Shown: piece after piece, positions 36,370-44,980 of the stretch
How the letters are laid out: each line of letters begins with the position of its first letter
Position numbering within the stretch: position 1 is the stretch's first letter
Assembly (NCBI RefSeq): GCF_001874645.1
Contig: NZ_CP017886.1
Coordinates: forward strand, 2,356,001-2,420,000
Length of the DNA stretch: 64,000 nucleotides
Direction of reading: 5' to 3'
From: Pseudomonas frederiksbergensis
Lineage (GTDB): Bacteria; Pseudomonadota; Gammaproteobacteria; Pseudomonadales; Pseudomonadaceae
Notes under the pieces: generated by a model
Seen by the model: the letters and a program-made list of their open reading frames with translations, nothing else
Told to the model about the DNA's origin: nothing
Database searches by the model: none
Position numbers and translations under genes: made by a program

Positions 36370-37347
36370 TTACGCCTTGCCCTTGATGAATTCCGCTTCG
36401 CTCATACCCAGCAGCGAGGCGACCTTTTGCTCTTCGGCGTTCAGTGCGGTGGCGAGGTTGTCCGGTTTGCGTTCGCCCAGCTTGGTGGGATCAGCAACGA
36501 TTGGCGCCGCATCGACGAACGCCTTGAAACGCGTCAGACCGGCTTCGTCCTGGCACATGGCGCGGTGGTATTCCACGGTGGCAGGGGTGATCTTTCCGGC
36601 TTGGGTGGCAGCGGTGATCACGGCGTCGACAGCCTTGGTGTGCTCTGCCTTTTTGAACTCGCCCAAGGCTTGTTCCGCATTGGTTGCGCGAGCTTCCAGC
36701 GCGTTGTAGTCCGCACGGGGGACGAAGCGGTCCAGGTTGGCCGACTCGTTGTTGAGCGCCTGGGCGGTGGATTTGAGTTTTTCAGTGGTGGCCGTAAAGA
36801 CCTGTTCTTCGGTTGCCGTGTCAGGCAGGCCCAAAAGTTTTAGAAGCTCTGGCGAGGGTTTCACAGGGACGTTCTCCATTTGCTCTTGGTTGAGCGCTGT
36901 CATGAGGAAGTTGGGAATATTGGTCAGGGCTGCGCTGACCAGGCGCACGATGCGCGTGGTCTCAATGTCGTAATCGAAAACAGGGGAAAGGAAGCGGTAC
37001 TCTTTGTTTTCAACCTGGAGTGCGCCGCGAGGCGTCCACTCGACCTGGCCCCACAGCGCACCGTTGCGAGTATCCAGTTGCTTGATCCAGGCACCGGCCG
37101 GAGCGTCTTCACCCAAGGGGGCTCGGCGCTGGGTGGCATGCTCCCAGTCGATAGGCAGTTCGATAGCCCGACTGGCGAAGTTGGATTGCACTGACTGATA
37201 GGCGAAGTCGTCGAACAGCCAGGCGCGGCCATCACGGCCAACGACGTTTGGACCGGCTGGAATAAGTTCTACCCACTCGGGCGCTTTCCCATCGGAAAGC
37301 TCGACGGAGCTGTAGATTTCTGAGTTAACGGCGAGTTGAGTTTTCAT
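36370..37347 (-). CDS. Head maturation protease/scaffold (Mu I/Z-like)
   Basis: 325 residues. The N-terminal half is the Mu I-type protease (WLFDDFAYQSVQSNFASRAI, ELPIDWEHATQ). The C-terminal third is charged and helical, as in the scaffold part that Mu also expresses separately as Z from an internal start; ATG codons for this exist but are not proven. A repeated late-promoter-like motif lies 35 bases upstream. Confidence 0.88.
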   Translation of the reverse strand: MKTQLAVNSEIYSSVELSDGKAPEWVELIPAGPNVVGRDGRAWLFDDFAYQSVQSNFASRAIELPIDWEHATQRRAPLGEDAPAGAWIKQLDTRNGALWGQVEWTPRGALQVENKEYRFLSPVFDYDIETTRIVRLVSAALTNIPNFLMTALNQEQMENVPVKPSPELLKLLGLPDTATEEQVFTATTEKLKSTAQALNNESANLDRFVPRADYNALEARATNAEQALGEFKKAEHTKAVDAVITAATQAGKITPATVEYHRAMCQDEAGLTRFKAFVDAAPIVADPTKLGERKPDNLATALNAEEQKVASLLGMSEAEFIKGKA

Positions 37348-37381
37348 GCCGCCAGTGTCGGCGGGTCATCAAACGAAAGTA

Positions 37382-37402
37382 ATTTCAGGGCGGTTTAAGG
37401 TT
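37382..37402 (-). promoter_or_regulatory. Candidate late promoter motif, copy 2 (before the I-like gene)
   Basis: The minus strand reads AACCTTAAACC-GC-CCTGAAAT and ends 35 bases before the protease start codon. Mu has a late promoter at the same place (PI). Confidence 0.6.
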
Positions 37403-37430
37403 TTGCGCCTGGTGAAGGCTGCGAGGGGAT

Positions 37431-37474
37431 ACACCCATTGCCCCTTCTATACGTATAGAAGGGGCAATGGGTGT
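37431..37474. repeat. Perfect 44-bp palindrome
   Basis: The 22 bases 37431-37452 are the exact reverse complement of 37453-37474, centred on TATAC/GTATA. In RNA this is a 20-bp-class hairpin; in DNA it may be a cruciform or protein site. No T run follows on either side. Confidence 0.9.
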
Positions 37475-37599
37475 CTGCTGGTGGCGAAGGGAATACCGAT
37501 ACGAGCGAATCTAACGCAGGTCTAACGCTACCTAGCCACCCTGTAAGCGGCGCATGTATCCGTTAGAGGCGATCACCGCGCTCAGGAGATTGTGCGCGA

Positions 37600-38163
37600 T
37601 CAGCCGGTTACGGACTCCAGTAAGTAATCCTGAATGATGGCCACGATCTCTGTGTCGTCCTCTGCCGATAGGCCCAGATAAGGCCGTGCCTTGATCTCGG
37701 TGTCATGCGCGCCACGACTAACCCACTGCGCAAAGTTGGATTTGCTCTTCTTCACAAAGCGATTGCCGACCGCCCCATCTTTACCCTGACGGAAGTAAAC
37801 CTGCTGCGACCTAGCGGCATGTTCGACCTTGCCGCCGTTCTGGTGGATGGCGCCGTATGGCCGGTCTGTACCGAAAGCCAGTTCATTACCGCTGACGCTG
37901 TGGCGCATGGTGTCCTGGAGCGTGCCCTTTGCGCGAAGGATGCGGCCACCTTTCTTACGGGCCAATGTTGACGGAGCCAGCGGCGCCCAGGGCGAACCAT
38001 CCGGCGCGACCTGTTTGATAAAGCGGTCATCAGTGGACTGGTGCAGGTATTCAGCAATGTCGTTAAGCGGGGTTGTCAGGTCGCCCAAGCGCTCTGCCAG
38101 TTCACCCAGGGCTTTGCCAATGGTGGTTGTATCGATGACAACATCGAGCATTGCACCGGCCAT
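37600..38163 (-). CDS. Virion morphogenesis protein (Mu G-like)
   Basis: 187 residues, phage virion morphogenesis (gpG) family, with WAPLAPSTLARKKGG and RPYGAIHQNGGKVEHAARSQ as characteristic segments. Related proteins complete the tail or head-tail interface. It lies 9 bases after the F-like gene and ends at the central non-coding gap. Confidence 0.87.
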   Translation of the reverse strand: MAGAMLDVVIDTTTIGKALGELAERLGDLTTPLNDIAEYLHQSTDDRFIKQVAPDGSPWAPLAPSTLARKKGGRILRAKGTLQDTMRHSVSGNELAFGTDRPYGAIHQNGGKVEHAARSQQVYFRQGKDGAVGNRFVKKSKSNFAQWVSRGAHDTEIKARPYLGLSAEDDTEIVAIIQDYLLESVTG

Positions 38164-38172
38164 GGTTCTCTC

Positions 38173-39441
38173 CTATTCAGTGCGTCGGTAAAGGCGGACA
38201 CCCAGGCGCAAGGCTTCAAGGTATTGCTCGCTGTCGTCAACAAAACCGGTCGCCCCCGTCCAGCCATCGGCGCCCTGGTCGAACACGGCCACGGCTGAAG
38301 CGGACTTGCCCTTCACCTGGACGTGCGCCAGGTAGCGCCGCCGAAGAACGGCTTTGCCCAGGTCCAACTGCCATTCCAGGCGTGCCCAGATCTCGTCGGG
38401 GTTCTTGATGGCTTCGGCCAACAGTGGCAGTTCGCGGGCCTTGAGCTGCTGGGCCAGCGCTATCGCGCCGGTTTTGGCATCGGTGAACATCTCCCGGCCG
38501 ATCACCAGGGTGTCGCCGGTCACGTCGCGGAATACGGCCGGGGCGGCATCGGAGGCGCCGAACTCGCCCAGGAACTGGGTGACCGCTTGCGGTGCCGGGA
38601 CTTTGGCCGGGAGCAAGCGCTTTGCCGGAACTGGACGAGGTGGTGGTAACGGGCCGGTTGGTTGGCGGTTGGGCAGGCCTGTTGCCGATACCGGGACTGG
38701 CGTTGCTGACGGTGCTGGCAATGGATCACGGACGCGCATCTGGGGCACGGCGTCCGACAGACGAGAGCGGCCTGGAGCGTATTCAAAACCGGGATCAATG
38801 CCCTTTGGCACGCGGACAGTCTGCGGGCCGTTGGGGCTGTTCTTGCCGATAACTCGGTCTTCCCACTCAATAGCGGGCGCTGGGCCAATTGTCAGGCCCT
38901 GACGCTCGACATCCCTGGCCGAGAGCATGAATTTTTTGCACTTACAGCCCCAGCCGTTCTGCGGGGTGTGGCTCGACCACCATGGGTCATCCAGCGGCAA
39001 TGTAGTGCCATTCCAGGCCAGGTGCTGTGGGCGCGGGTGAGCGCTGTCGCCGTGGCGATACACGCCATAGGGGCGGCGCTTGCGTAGCTCCGGGTCGGCC
39101 ATCTGCGCTTCGCGCCCAGCGTTGTAGGACTGGCGCAGGTTGGTTTCCCAAATGACGTTGGTACGCCAGCCACGTTCGCCCTGGTACTGCCAGCCGTGTT
39201 TGCCGACGACCTGATCGAAGTCTTTGCGAAACTGTTCCAGGGTGGTGCCATTGGCGATGGACTTCTCGACTGCGCCGCGTAGGTCGGCCAATAGATCGCG
39301 CTTGACCGCCCCGGCCACAACGAAGGCGTAGTCATGTTCGGCGGTGTAGATGTCCGTCCAGGAGCGGGTCGGCAGATCGACCTTGCCACGGAAGTAGTCG
39401 ATCTGCTCTTTGAACGGTAATGAACCGTGAGAAACGGCCAT
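38173..39441 (-). CDS. Head morphogenesis protein (Mu F-like)
   Basis: 422 residues. The N-terminal 200 match the Mu F minor head protein family (WRTNVIWETNLRQSYNAGRE, RPYGVYRHGDSAHPRPQHL, then GWGCKCKKFMLS with a Cys pair). The middle is Pro-rich and the C-terminus resembles a phage-barnase/PBECR-type domain (FDQGADGWTGATGFVDDSEQ). It is a portal-proximal head protein needed for DNA packaging. Confidence 0.87.
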   Translation of the reverse strand: MAVSHGSLPFKEQIDYFRGKVDLPTRSWTDIYTAEHDYAFVVAGAVKRDLLADLRGAVEKSIANGTTLEQFRKDFDQVVGKHGWQYQGERGWRTNVIWETNLRQSYNAGREAQMADPELRKRRPYGVYRHGDSAHPRPQHLAWNGTTLPLDDPWWSSHTPQNGWGCKCKKFMLSARDVERQGLTIGPAPAIEWEDRVIGKNSPNGPQTVRVPKGIDPGFEYAPGRSRLSDAVPQMRVRDPLPAPSATPVPVSATGLPNRQPTGPLPPPRPVPAKRLLPAKVPAPQAVTQFLGEFGASDAAPAVFRDVTGDTLVIGREMFTDAKTGAIALAQQLKARELPLLAEAIKNPDEIWARLEWQLDLGKAVLRRRYLAHVQVKGKSASAVAVFDQGADGWTGATGFVDDSEQYLEALRLGVRLYRRTE

Positions 39442-39510
39442 TTAGTAACCTTCCTTTTTGTCGTAATTAGCTTATTGTTGTGCCGCATAAAACTTAAGGA
39501 GAACGACACG

Positions 39511-39870
39511 ATGGAACAGACCGCAAACGAAATTCTTCAGCTTTTGGAAAGCAATCTCTACGTCCTTGAAAGCGAGGTTCTTGTTCGCGAAATCAAAGTC
39601 ACGCTCAGTATTGAGTCTTTGAATCCGACCGTAGGTATAAAAATTTGGCTGGAACAGACAATTGATGGTCCCACCTATACCTACACTCTGAGCCACTACT
39701 TCAAGACACCGACGCAAGCTGGTGCTTACGTCCCAGGTAGCCGAACTCACTCAACCGAAAAAGCAACTCTTCAGGCCGCATTAAGCGCGCTCACCATGCA
39801 TTACCCTGAAGCCATCCTGAAAAAACATGAACCTGACGAGTCCTGGTTGATTCCGAATCAATACTACTAA
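39511..39870 (+). CDS. Opposite-strand cargo gene (moron), unknown function
   Basis: 119 residues, not recognised. It is soluble and mixed alpha/beta, with the helix MEQTANEILQLLESNLYVLE, a beta-rich centre (GIKIWLEQTIDGPTYTYTLS) and a helical end. It is the only plus-strand gene among the structural genes, lies between the portal and F-like genes, has its own strong ribosome site (TTAAGGAG) and is richer in A and T than its neighbours. These are signs of an added gene expressed from the prophage, for example for superinfection exclusion, defence or anti-defence. The role is not known. Confidence 0.72.
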   Translation: MEQTANEILQLLESNLYVLESEVLVREIKVTLSIESLNPTVGIKIWLEQTIDGPTYTYTLSHYFKTPTQAGAYVPGSRTHSTEKATLQAALSALTMHYPEAILKKHEPDESWLIPNQYY

Positions 39871-39877
39871 CCTGCGC

Positions 39878-41434
39878 TCACAACCCCCTTAAGATGTCAT
39901 CCCGCCCAGCCAGGCTGGCCGCCGCCAGCCCATCGGCAATAGCGTCCGCTAGCTGGTTGGTGGTCATCGTCGGATAGGTTTCAATCAACCGATCCCGAAA
40001 CGCTTCCAGGCTGGTGACTGAGTCGAGCAGATCCTTGATCTCCTCGACCATGTCATCCAGGTGAACCCCTACAGCCCGCTCCATCGTCCGCACCTGGTTA
40101 TCAACGATGTCCGGCAACACCACCGGTTTCCTGGGCACCTGCTCGCTGTTGGTCGCCTGCGCCAATGGTGGAGTGGCAACCGGCGCAGGGATGCCCAGCA
40201 GCTCGGCGCCCTCGGCAGGCGCAGGAATATTGAGCCTGTCGCTGACTACCGACTGTTCGACCTTGAAACCCAGCGGGACCAGCTCCTTGAGCGCTTCAAT
40301 GAAGATTTTGGTGTTTTCAGGCTTGGGAACGTCGATGATCAGCCGCGGATACGGCCGACCAGGTGCAAAGTTCAGATCGCACCAAGGCCGCACAAAGTAG
40401 CGATTGAGGGTGTTGGATTCGGCCTTGGCATCGGCTTGCAGCAGGTCGAGGCGCACTTCGTTGTGGATCGTTGCCTGGGCCTGACTGGAGCCGTCGTCGG
40501 TGGACATGGTCTGACCGACCACGGCCTTGCTGACTTGCTTGTCCCACCACTCGGCCAGGCCTTTGAAGAAGTCCCCGGCACCGGTGACGTTCGCGGCCTG
40601 GGTGAAGTCGATGCGCATGCTGTCTGGGATTACCGCCGCCGCATCGCTGCCGAGGTTGGCCACCGCCGACATCAGGGTGGCTATATCGTCCTTGCTGGCC
40701 CCCGGCCCGTAGCGGCCCACGCGCATGGGCATGCCGAAGATATCGGCAAAGCCCATCCAGTCCTTCCAGGTCCAGGCCTTGCACATGTAGCCGACGGCCG
40801 CGAGACGCGCCAGGCCGCCCCGGATAGGCAGACCCGAACGGATGCGCGGTAGGTGGACGATGAACTTGTACGGTGCCAAAGCAACGCCATTCACCGGGTC
40901 GGCCTCATCGAGCAGGCGTAGCTCCCGGCCGGTGTCACGATCGAACTGGAAGAAGCGCTGATCGCGGGGCTCAAAGCGCTGCGGGTTCCAGGTCTTGCCG
41001 CTGCGGTCCCACATGATTTCGGAGACGGCATAGCCCTTGCCCATGGCGTCAGTCAGGTCGGCTTGCAGTTCGCCGAACTCGGGGGAGTCCACAATCTCTT
41101 TGAGTTCGTCGGCACGGCGCACGTCTTCGGCGTCGTCGCTGGCGGCTTCGACTCGGATCGACAGACCTGATATCGCCAGCTTGCGGGTGCCTAACACCGA
41201 GGCGTAATGCAGATCCCGTTCTTCCATTTCCTCGGCCAGGGTCAAGTAATCATGAGCCGAGCCCTCGGCGGCGGCTTGCAGGATGTTGGCCAGGCGACCA
41301 GGTGTCAGGCCGCTGGCCACTGACTGGTGCCATACCTGGCGAATGCCGGTGGTGCGGGCAGCGGCCAGCTCTTCCGTGAGTTTGTCGTACTGGATCGGGC
41401 GACCGTATTGATCGACGATGCGGGAGTCAGCCAT
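39878..41434 (-). CDS. Portal protein, DUF935 (Mu gp29-like)
   Basis: 518 residues, DUF935 portal family. Typical segments are IVDQYGRPIQYDKLTEELA at the start and HYASVLGTRKLAISGL, with GKGYAVSEIMWD further on. It forms the dodecameric ring through which DNA enters the head. ATG 41434 shares one base with the terminase stop; the frame to 41461 is an unneeded extension. Confidence 0.9.
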   Translation of the reverse strand: MADSRIVDQYGRPIQYDKLTEELAAARTTGIRQVWHQSVASGLTPGRLANILQAAAEGSAHDYLTLAEEMEERDLHYASVLGTRKLAISGLSIRVEAASDDAEDVRRADELKEIVDSPEFGELQADLTDAMGKGYAVSEIMWDRSGKTWNPQRFEPRDQRFFQFDRDTGRELRLLDEADPVNGVALAPYKFIVHLPRIRSGLPIRGGLARLAAVGYMCKAWTWKDWMGFADIFGMPMRVGRYGPGASKDDIATLMSAVANLGSDAAAVIPDSMRIDFTQAANVTGAGDFFKGLAEWWDKQVSKAVVGQTMSTDDGSSQAQATIHNEVRLDLLQADAKAESNTLNRYFVRPWCDLNFAPGRPYPRLIIDVPKPENTKIFIEALKELVPLGFKVEQSVVSDRLNIPAPAEGAELLGIPAPVATPPLAQATNSEQVPRKPVVLPDIVDNQVRTMERAVGVHLDDMVEEIKDLLDSVTSLEAFRDRLIETYPTMTTNQLADAIADGLAAASLAGRDDILRGL

Positions 41435-42987
41435 TACCAAATGCCTTTCTGGGTGCGCCAACCGGCGCCGAGCTTGATCTCGCGATCCTGCTGGGCGGTG
41501 GGTTGGACTCGGTGAAATTCGAATATTTCTGTTTCCTGCCGGGAGGCGTAATCCGCCAGCACGGCAGCGATACCGGCGTCGCCATGGCGCTTGCCGCCAG
41601 ACTTTTCGCCTTTCTCGTTGGTGCGCTTTTCCGGGATGCGGGCCACACCCTTGACCACCCGAAAAGCGCGCACGTCGCCGACCACGTCCTTGTCGGCCGG
41701 GATGTCGTAGAAGGTGTCGTCTTCCAGAGCGGCTTTGAACGGGGGCATGTTGTCGCGATACCAGCCCTCGGTCAGCATCACCCGCTCAATGCGGTTGAAG
41801 CCGAATTTAATGGCGGTGTCTTCTGAGAGGTTCGACCCGTTGCCTCTGGCGTCATCGGCCCCTTTTAGGAAGTTGGGTAGGCGGTCCAGGATGTAGAACT
41901 TGATCTGTTTTTGTTGCTTGAACGGCACGTTACGCAGCTCGACCACAAACGGTGTGCGTTTGCGCAGGTTCTGCTCCTTGAGCAGCGGCCAGATGACAGA
42001 CAGGTCACCGCTACGGCCAAAGTCCATGCCGTAATAGCTTTGGACATCCAGCGGGATTGCCTCAAGCAGCGGTTTCAAATGCTCTTCGCACCACTCCAGC
42101 GACTCAGCCAGGCGCAGGTGTTCGGGCAGGGTCTCGTAGCCTTGCGGGTAGGCCAGGCGCAATACCGGCACGTCGCGGCTACTACGCTGCTCGACCAAGG
42201 CCAGACTGAGAAAGGCACCACCGCCCTGGGACGGTACGCAGTCCAGTTCCTCTTCCGACGCATCGCCGTAGAAGTCATAGACATCCTGGACCCAGACGGC
42301 TTCCTCTTCGGGTTTGTACTCGATGCCCTTGCGCAGGCAGACCCGCTGATAAAGCCCATCCTCGACCGCTTCACGGAATGGGCAACGGAACAGCGCGCCC
42401 TTGCGTTTACCTGCGCGGATATCGTTGATCAATTCGTTGAAGGCGTTTTCAGTGCCGTCGTGGGTGCTGATCACATGGACTTCACCGCCCCAGATCAACA
42501 GGGCCAGCGCCGCTTTTAGCAGCTCGGCCAGATCTTGGTGAAACGCCGCTTCGTCGATCACGACCACACCCTGACGACCACGTAGGTTGGACGGGCGACT
42601 GGTCAGCGCGACAATGCGGTGCCCGCTCGGGAAGCCGATGGTGTAGGTCTTGATGTGCTTGTCGGGGTCGCTGTCGGGCCAGATGCCTTCCTCAATCTCT
42701 TCGGCCGCATAGTTGTAAGCGCGAGCCCACATCGCGCAGGCCTGTATGTATTCGACCGTCATGTCCTGGTTGTAGCCCAGGTAATAAACCGTCTGGCCAC
42801 CGGCCGGTTTTTCCGCCGCTGCCACCAGAACGTTGTCGGCTGCTTCCGCCCAGGTCAGGCCGATTCGGCGTGACTTCTCGCCAACCTTGAGGGGCGCACG
42901 AATGCCGATCCACTTTTTCTGATAGCCGAGCAGGACCGCCGGAGCCACCAGACTGGCGGTGCTGTCCAGGACAAGAGGCAGATTCAT
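41434..42987 (-). CDS. Terminase large subunit (Mu gp28-like)
   Basis: 517 residues. The ATPase part has KSRRIGLTWAEAADNV as the adenine/P-loop region and VVVIDEAAF as Walker B followed by the STHDGTENAF motif. The nuclease domain has acidic residues in YYGMDFGRSGDLSVI and the distal HGDAGIAAVLAD. It drives headful DNA packaging. It overlaps the small-terminase-like gene by four bases. Confidence 0.9.
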   Translation of the reverse strand: MNLPLVLDSTASLVAPAVLLGYQKKWIGIRAPLKVGEKSRRIGLTWAEAADNVLVAAAEKPAGGQTVYYLGYNQDMTVEYIQACAMWARAYNYAAEEIEEGIWPDSDPDKHIKTYTIGFPSGHRIVALTSRPSNLRGRQGVVVIDEAAFHQDLAELLKAALALLIWGGEVHVISTHDGTENAFNELINDIRAGKRKGALFRCPFREAVEDGLYQRVCLRKGIEYKPEEEAVWVQDVYDFYGDASEEELDCVPSQGGGAFLSLALVEQRSSRDVPVLRLAYPQGYETLPEHLRLAESLEWCEEHLKPLLEAIPLDVQSYYGMDFGRSGDLSVIWPLLKEQNLRKRTPFVVELRNVPFKQQKQIKFYILDRLPNFLKGADDARGNGSNLSEDTAIKFGFNRIERVMLTEGWYRDNMPPFKAALEDDTFYDIPADKDVVGDVRAFRVVKGVARIPEKRTNEKGEKSGGKRHGDAGIAAVLADYASRQETEIFEFHRVQPTAQQDREIKLGAGWRTQKGIW

Positions 42988-43496
42988 GCTGCCATCCCAA
43001 GAATCTCGCGCCGGATCTCGTCAACCGTGGCCTGATTCAAGCCACCTTTTTTGGCGATCTTCTCGACACGGGACGCTGCCGCCTCGGCCTTCTCGCGATA
43101 TTCGCTTTGCCATTTTTTCTGCGCAATAGACGCCTTGCCCAACTCAGCCACAGCCTTGGCCACCTTCGGCAAGTCCATCTTGTCGCCGTCAGTCATGAGC
43201 AGCTTAAACAGATGTTCCTGCACCAAGCGCATCAGGGCTTCGTTGACGGCACCTTCCTCATCCGGTGCCGCAGCCACCACGGCGCGAGCCTGCTCGCTGG
43301 CTACCTTGAGCGCCGAGAGCTTGGATTCAAAGTCCTGGCCATAACGGTGTAGCGCCGATTTGCTGATCGAAAAACCCTGGGCCGACAGCTCGGCCGCAAG
43401 GCTTTCGTATTCGCTGAAGCTGTTTTCGGCGAGGGCCTTATCGAGCCAGGCCTTGACGGCCTTGGGCAGGCTGGCGACTTTGCTGCGCGGGGGCAT
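42984..43496 (-). CDS. DUF3486 protein (Mu gp27-like, small terminase candidate)
   Basis: 170 residues. A DNA-binding-like N-terminus (LPKAVKAWLDKALAENSFSEY then FSISKSALHRYGQ) is followed by a long helical region. The family precedes the large terminase in Mu-type phages and is thought to be the small terminase subunit that recognises the pac site. Confidence 0.83.
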   Translation of the reverse strand: MPPRSKVASLPKAVKAWLDKALAENSFSEYESLAAELSAQGFSISKSALHRYGQDFESKLSALKVASEQARAVVAAAPDEEGAVNEALMRLVQEHLFKLLMTDGDKMDLPKVAKAVAELGKASIAQKKWQSEYREKAEAAASRVEKIAKKGGLNQATVDEIRREILGMAA

Positions 43497-43499
43497 GGC

Positions 43500-43811
43500 T
43501 TAGCTCCAGTATTTTTCGGGGCGGGCAATACCGGGATTGCAGTCGATGGTGTACTCGGCCACGTCGACGCCGTAGTGGGTCAAGCCACAGATCCAAGCGC
43601 CACTGGATTGTTTTTTCAGGGTCACCAGACTGCGATCTGCCAGGTAGTCGAGTTCACGGCGCAACTCCAAGGTGGTGACATCCGGGAGAATGCCCTGGAT
43701 GGTCGAGAGCACCATGGCTTCGTGCGGGTCCACGGGGCGGGAGGTGTTGAGGGTGAGAAGGATGTACCACCGCAGGGATTCGCGGCGGACCTTGGCGGGA
43801 TCAATGTTCAT
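43500..43811 (-). CDS. Mu gp26-like winged-helix protein
   Basis: 103 residues. ESLRWYILLTLNTSRP and LELRRELDYLADRSLVTL suggest a winged helix. It lies between DUF2730 and DUF3486 genes, as in Mu-like phages. Function is unknown; a role in packaging or regulation is possible. It overlaps the preceding gene by four bases. Confidence 0.72.
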   Translation of the reverse strand: MNIDPAKVRRESLRWYILLTLNTSRPVDPHEAMVLSTIQGILPDVTTLELRRELDYLADRSLVTLKKQSSGAWICGLTHYGVDVAEYTIDCNPGIARPEKYWS

Positions 43812-44140
43812 GGTCGTACTCCTTTGAGCTGAACGTTTTCTAACTTGAGCGCCAAGGCATCGAGCTTGGCTTCAATGACGGTTTGGTTTCGGACGTAGTC
43901 CTCACGTCGCACGTAGTGCAGGGGCAGATCTGCGCGCAGCCGCTCGAAGTTGAGTTCCACGCTTCGCAGGCGGTCGCTGTCTTTGGCCAAGGCGTTGAAG
44001 CGGTCATCCATCACGGCATTGCGCTGGTCCAGGCGCCGCTCGGTCTGCAACAGCAGCAGCTTCACCAGTCCGGCAAAACCACCCAACACCGTCACGCCGA
44101 CACCAACCAACTGCCAGGCGGGCATTTCAATCATCATCAT
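43808..44140 (-). CDS. DUF2730 membrane protein (Mu gp25-like)
   Basis: 110 residues from ATG 44140. One membrane span (about residues 8-28, WQLVGVGVTVLGGFAGLVKL) is followed by a coiled-coil-like cytoplasmic or periplasmic tail. The family is constant in this place in Mu-like prophages; function unknown. The start overlaps the zinc-finger gene's stop (ATGA); two more in-frame ATGs follow. Confidence 0.75.
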   Translation of the reverse strand: MMMIEMPAWQLVGVGVTVLGGFAGLVKLLLLQTERRLDQRNAVMDDRFNALAKDSDRLRSVELNFERLRADLPLHYVRREDYVRNQTVIEAKLDALALKLENVQLKGVRP

Positions 44141-44358
44141 TTGCAGGCCCTTTTTTCGCGGCGACTTTGGCACTCGGCGCAGAACTGCACGCCTTCGACG
44201 GCCTGGCGTCGATCTTCTGGTATGGGCATTTCGCAATCAGCCATCTGGCAGAACTTGGCGGAAGGTCCAATCAAGGTTTCGCGCTGTGCCATATGTGCCG
44301 TTAACGCTGTTTTGTTATGGATCGCCTCCATCCGGGTGGCGAAGTCATCTGCTCTCAT
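44137..44358 (-). CDS. TraR/DksA-type zinc-finger protein
   Basis: 73 residues. Two Cys pairs (FCQMADCEMPIP and FCAECQ) form the DksA/TraR C4 zinc finger, preceded by a short helix. Related phage proteins bind RNA polymerase in its secondary channel and may shift host transcription during lysis. The ATG at 44358 lies inside the end of the spanin gene. Confidence 0.8.
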   Translation of the reverse strand: MRADDFATRMEAIHNKTALTAHMAQRETLIGPSAKFCQMADCEMPIPEDRRQAVEGVQFCAECQSRREKRACK

Positions 44359-44980
44359 TGAGGGTCCAATCAATCAGATCGTTAAGTTGCGCTCGGCAGA
44401 TTCCGTGCCTCTCTCCATTGCGCACCTGGTTAGTCAGGACTTGAGCCTGGCTAACGCCGGAGTCGAGATCGTCAGCGGTTCCGGCTCCGCTGGGCGGCGC
44501 AGCAGCTCCGCTGGTGCCGTTCGGGGTTGGCATTGCGGTACTGATACCGTTGGCGGTGTTCCACACGCGGACAAAGCCAGTAGTGAACACAGCAACAGGC
44601 AGCGGCTCGGGCTGCGCATCGAGGGCACGCCGGTAGCGTTTGGTGACATGGGCTATCTCTCCTGTGAGCTTGTCGGTGGTTTTGCGTAGGTTGTCTTTGG
44701 TGTCAGCCAACTGACTGGCCAGTTGGTTGCCCTTGGCCTGTTCGGCGCGCAGGTCCGCAATGATCTTGTTGGCAGCCGTTGTCGCAGCTTCGGCAGTGGT
44801 CTGTTTTTCCTTGGTGTAGGCTTGGCGCAGATCAGCGACTTCGGTGTCACCGTCGGACTTACCCAGGTTGTAGCCTTCGTCATAACCGTCTTGGCGGTTC
44901 AAGTGCAGGCCGTACACCACGGCGGCGATCACGCCGAGATACCAGAGGGCGGGCTTGATCAGATCAAACAGAACTTTCAT
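44345..44980 (-). CDS. Inner-membrane spanin subunit (Rz-like)
   Basis: 211 residues. One N-terminal membrane anchor (about residues 10-25, PALWYLGVIAAVVYGL) is followed by a long coiled coil (about 45-115) reaching into the periplasm. With the nested Rz1 it fuses inner and outer membranes in the last lysis step. It overlaps the endolysin gene by four bases. Confidence 0.82.
   Translation of the reverse strand: MKVLFDLIKPALWYLGVIAAVVYGLHLNRQDGYDEGYNLGKSDGDTEVADLRQAYTKEKQTTAEAATTAANKIIADLRAEQAKGNQLASQLADTKDNLRKTTDKLTGEIAHVTKRYRRALDAQPEPLPVAVFTTGFVRVWNTANGISTAMPTPNGTSGAAAPPSGAGTADDLDSGVSQAQVLTNQVRNGERHGICRAQLNDLIDWTLNESR
44434..44619 (-). CDS. Outer-membrane spanin lipoprotein (Rz1-like), nested in Rz
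   Basis: 61 residues in another frame wholly inside the Rz-like gene. MRSPSRCLLLCSLLALSACG is a lipoprotein signal with lipobox LSAC and Cys19. The short mature part is Pro-rich, as in Rz1 proteins. The start codon is the ATG nearest the signal; the ribosome site is weak. Confidence 0.78.
   Translation of the reverse strand: MRSPSRCLLLCSLLALSACGTPPTVSVPQCQPRTAPAELLRRPAEPEPLTISTPALARLKS

Larger units (their letters stand above)
37348..37599. other. Non-coding G/I gap near the prophage centre
   Basis: 252 bases without a gene between the G-like and I-like genes. They hold copy 2 of the late-promoter motif and a perfect 44-bp palindrome. In Mu this gap contains the strong gyrase site; in some Pseudomonas Mu-like phages it carries anti-CRISPR genes, none of which is seen here. 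Confidence 0.6.

Noticed and set aside
37348..37599. Anti-CRISPR gene in the G/I gap
   Set aside because: This gap carries such genes in some Pseudomonas Mu-like phages, but here no frame of useful length with a ribosome site is present.
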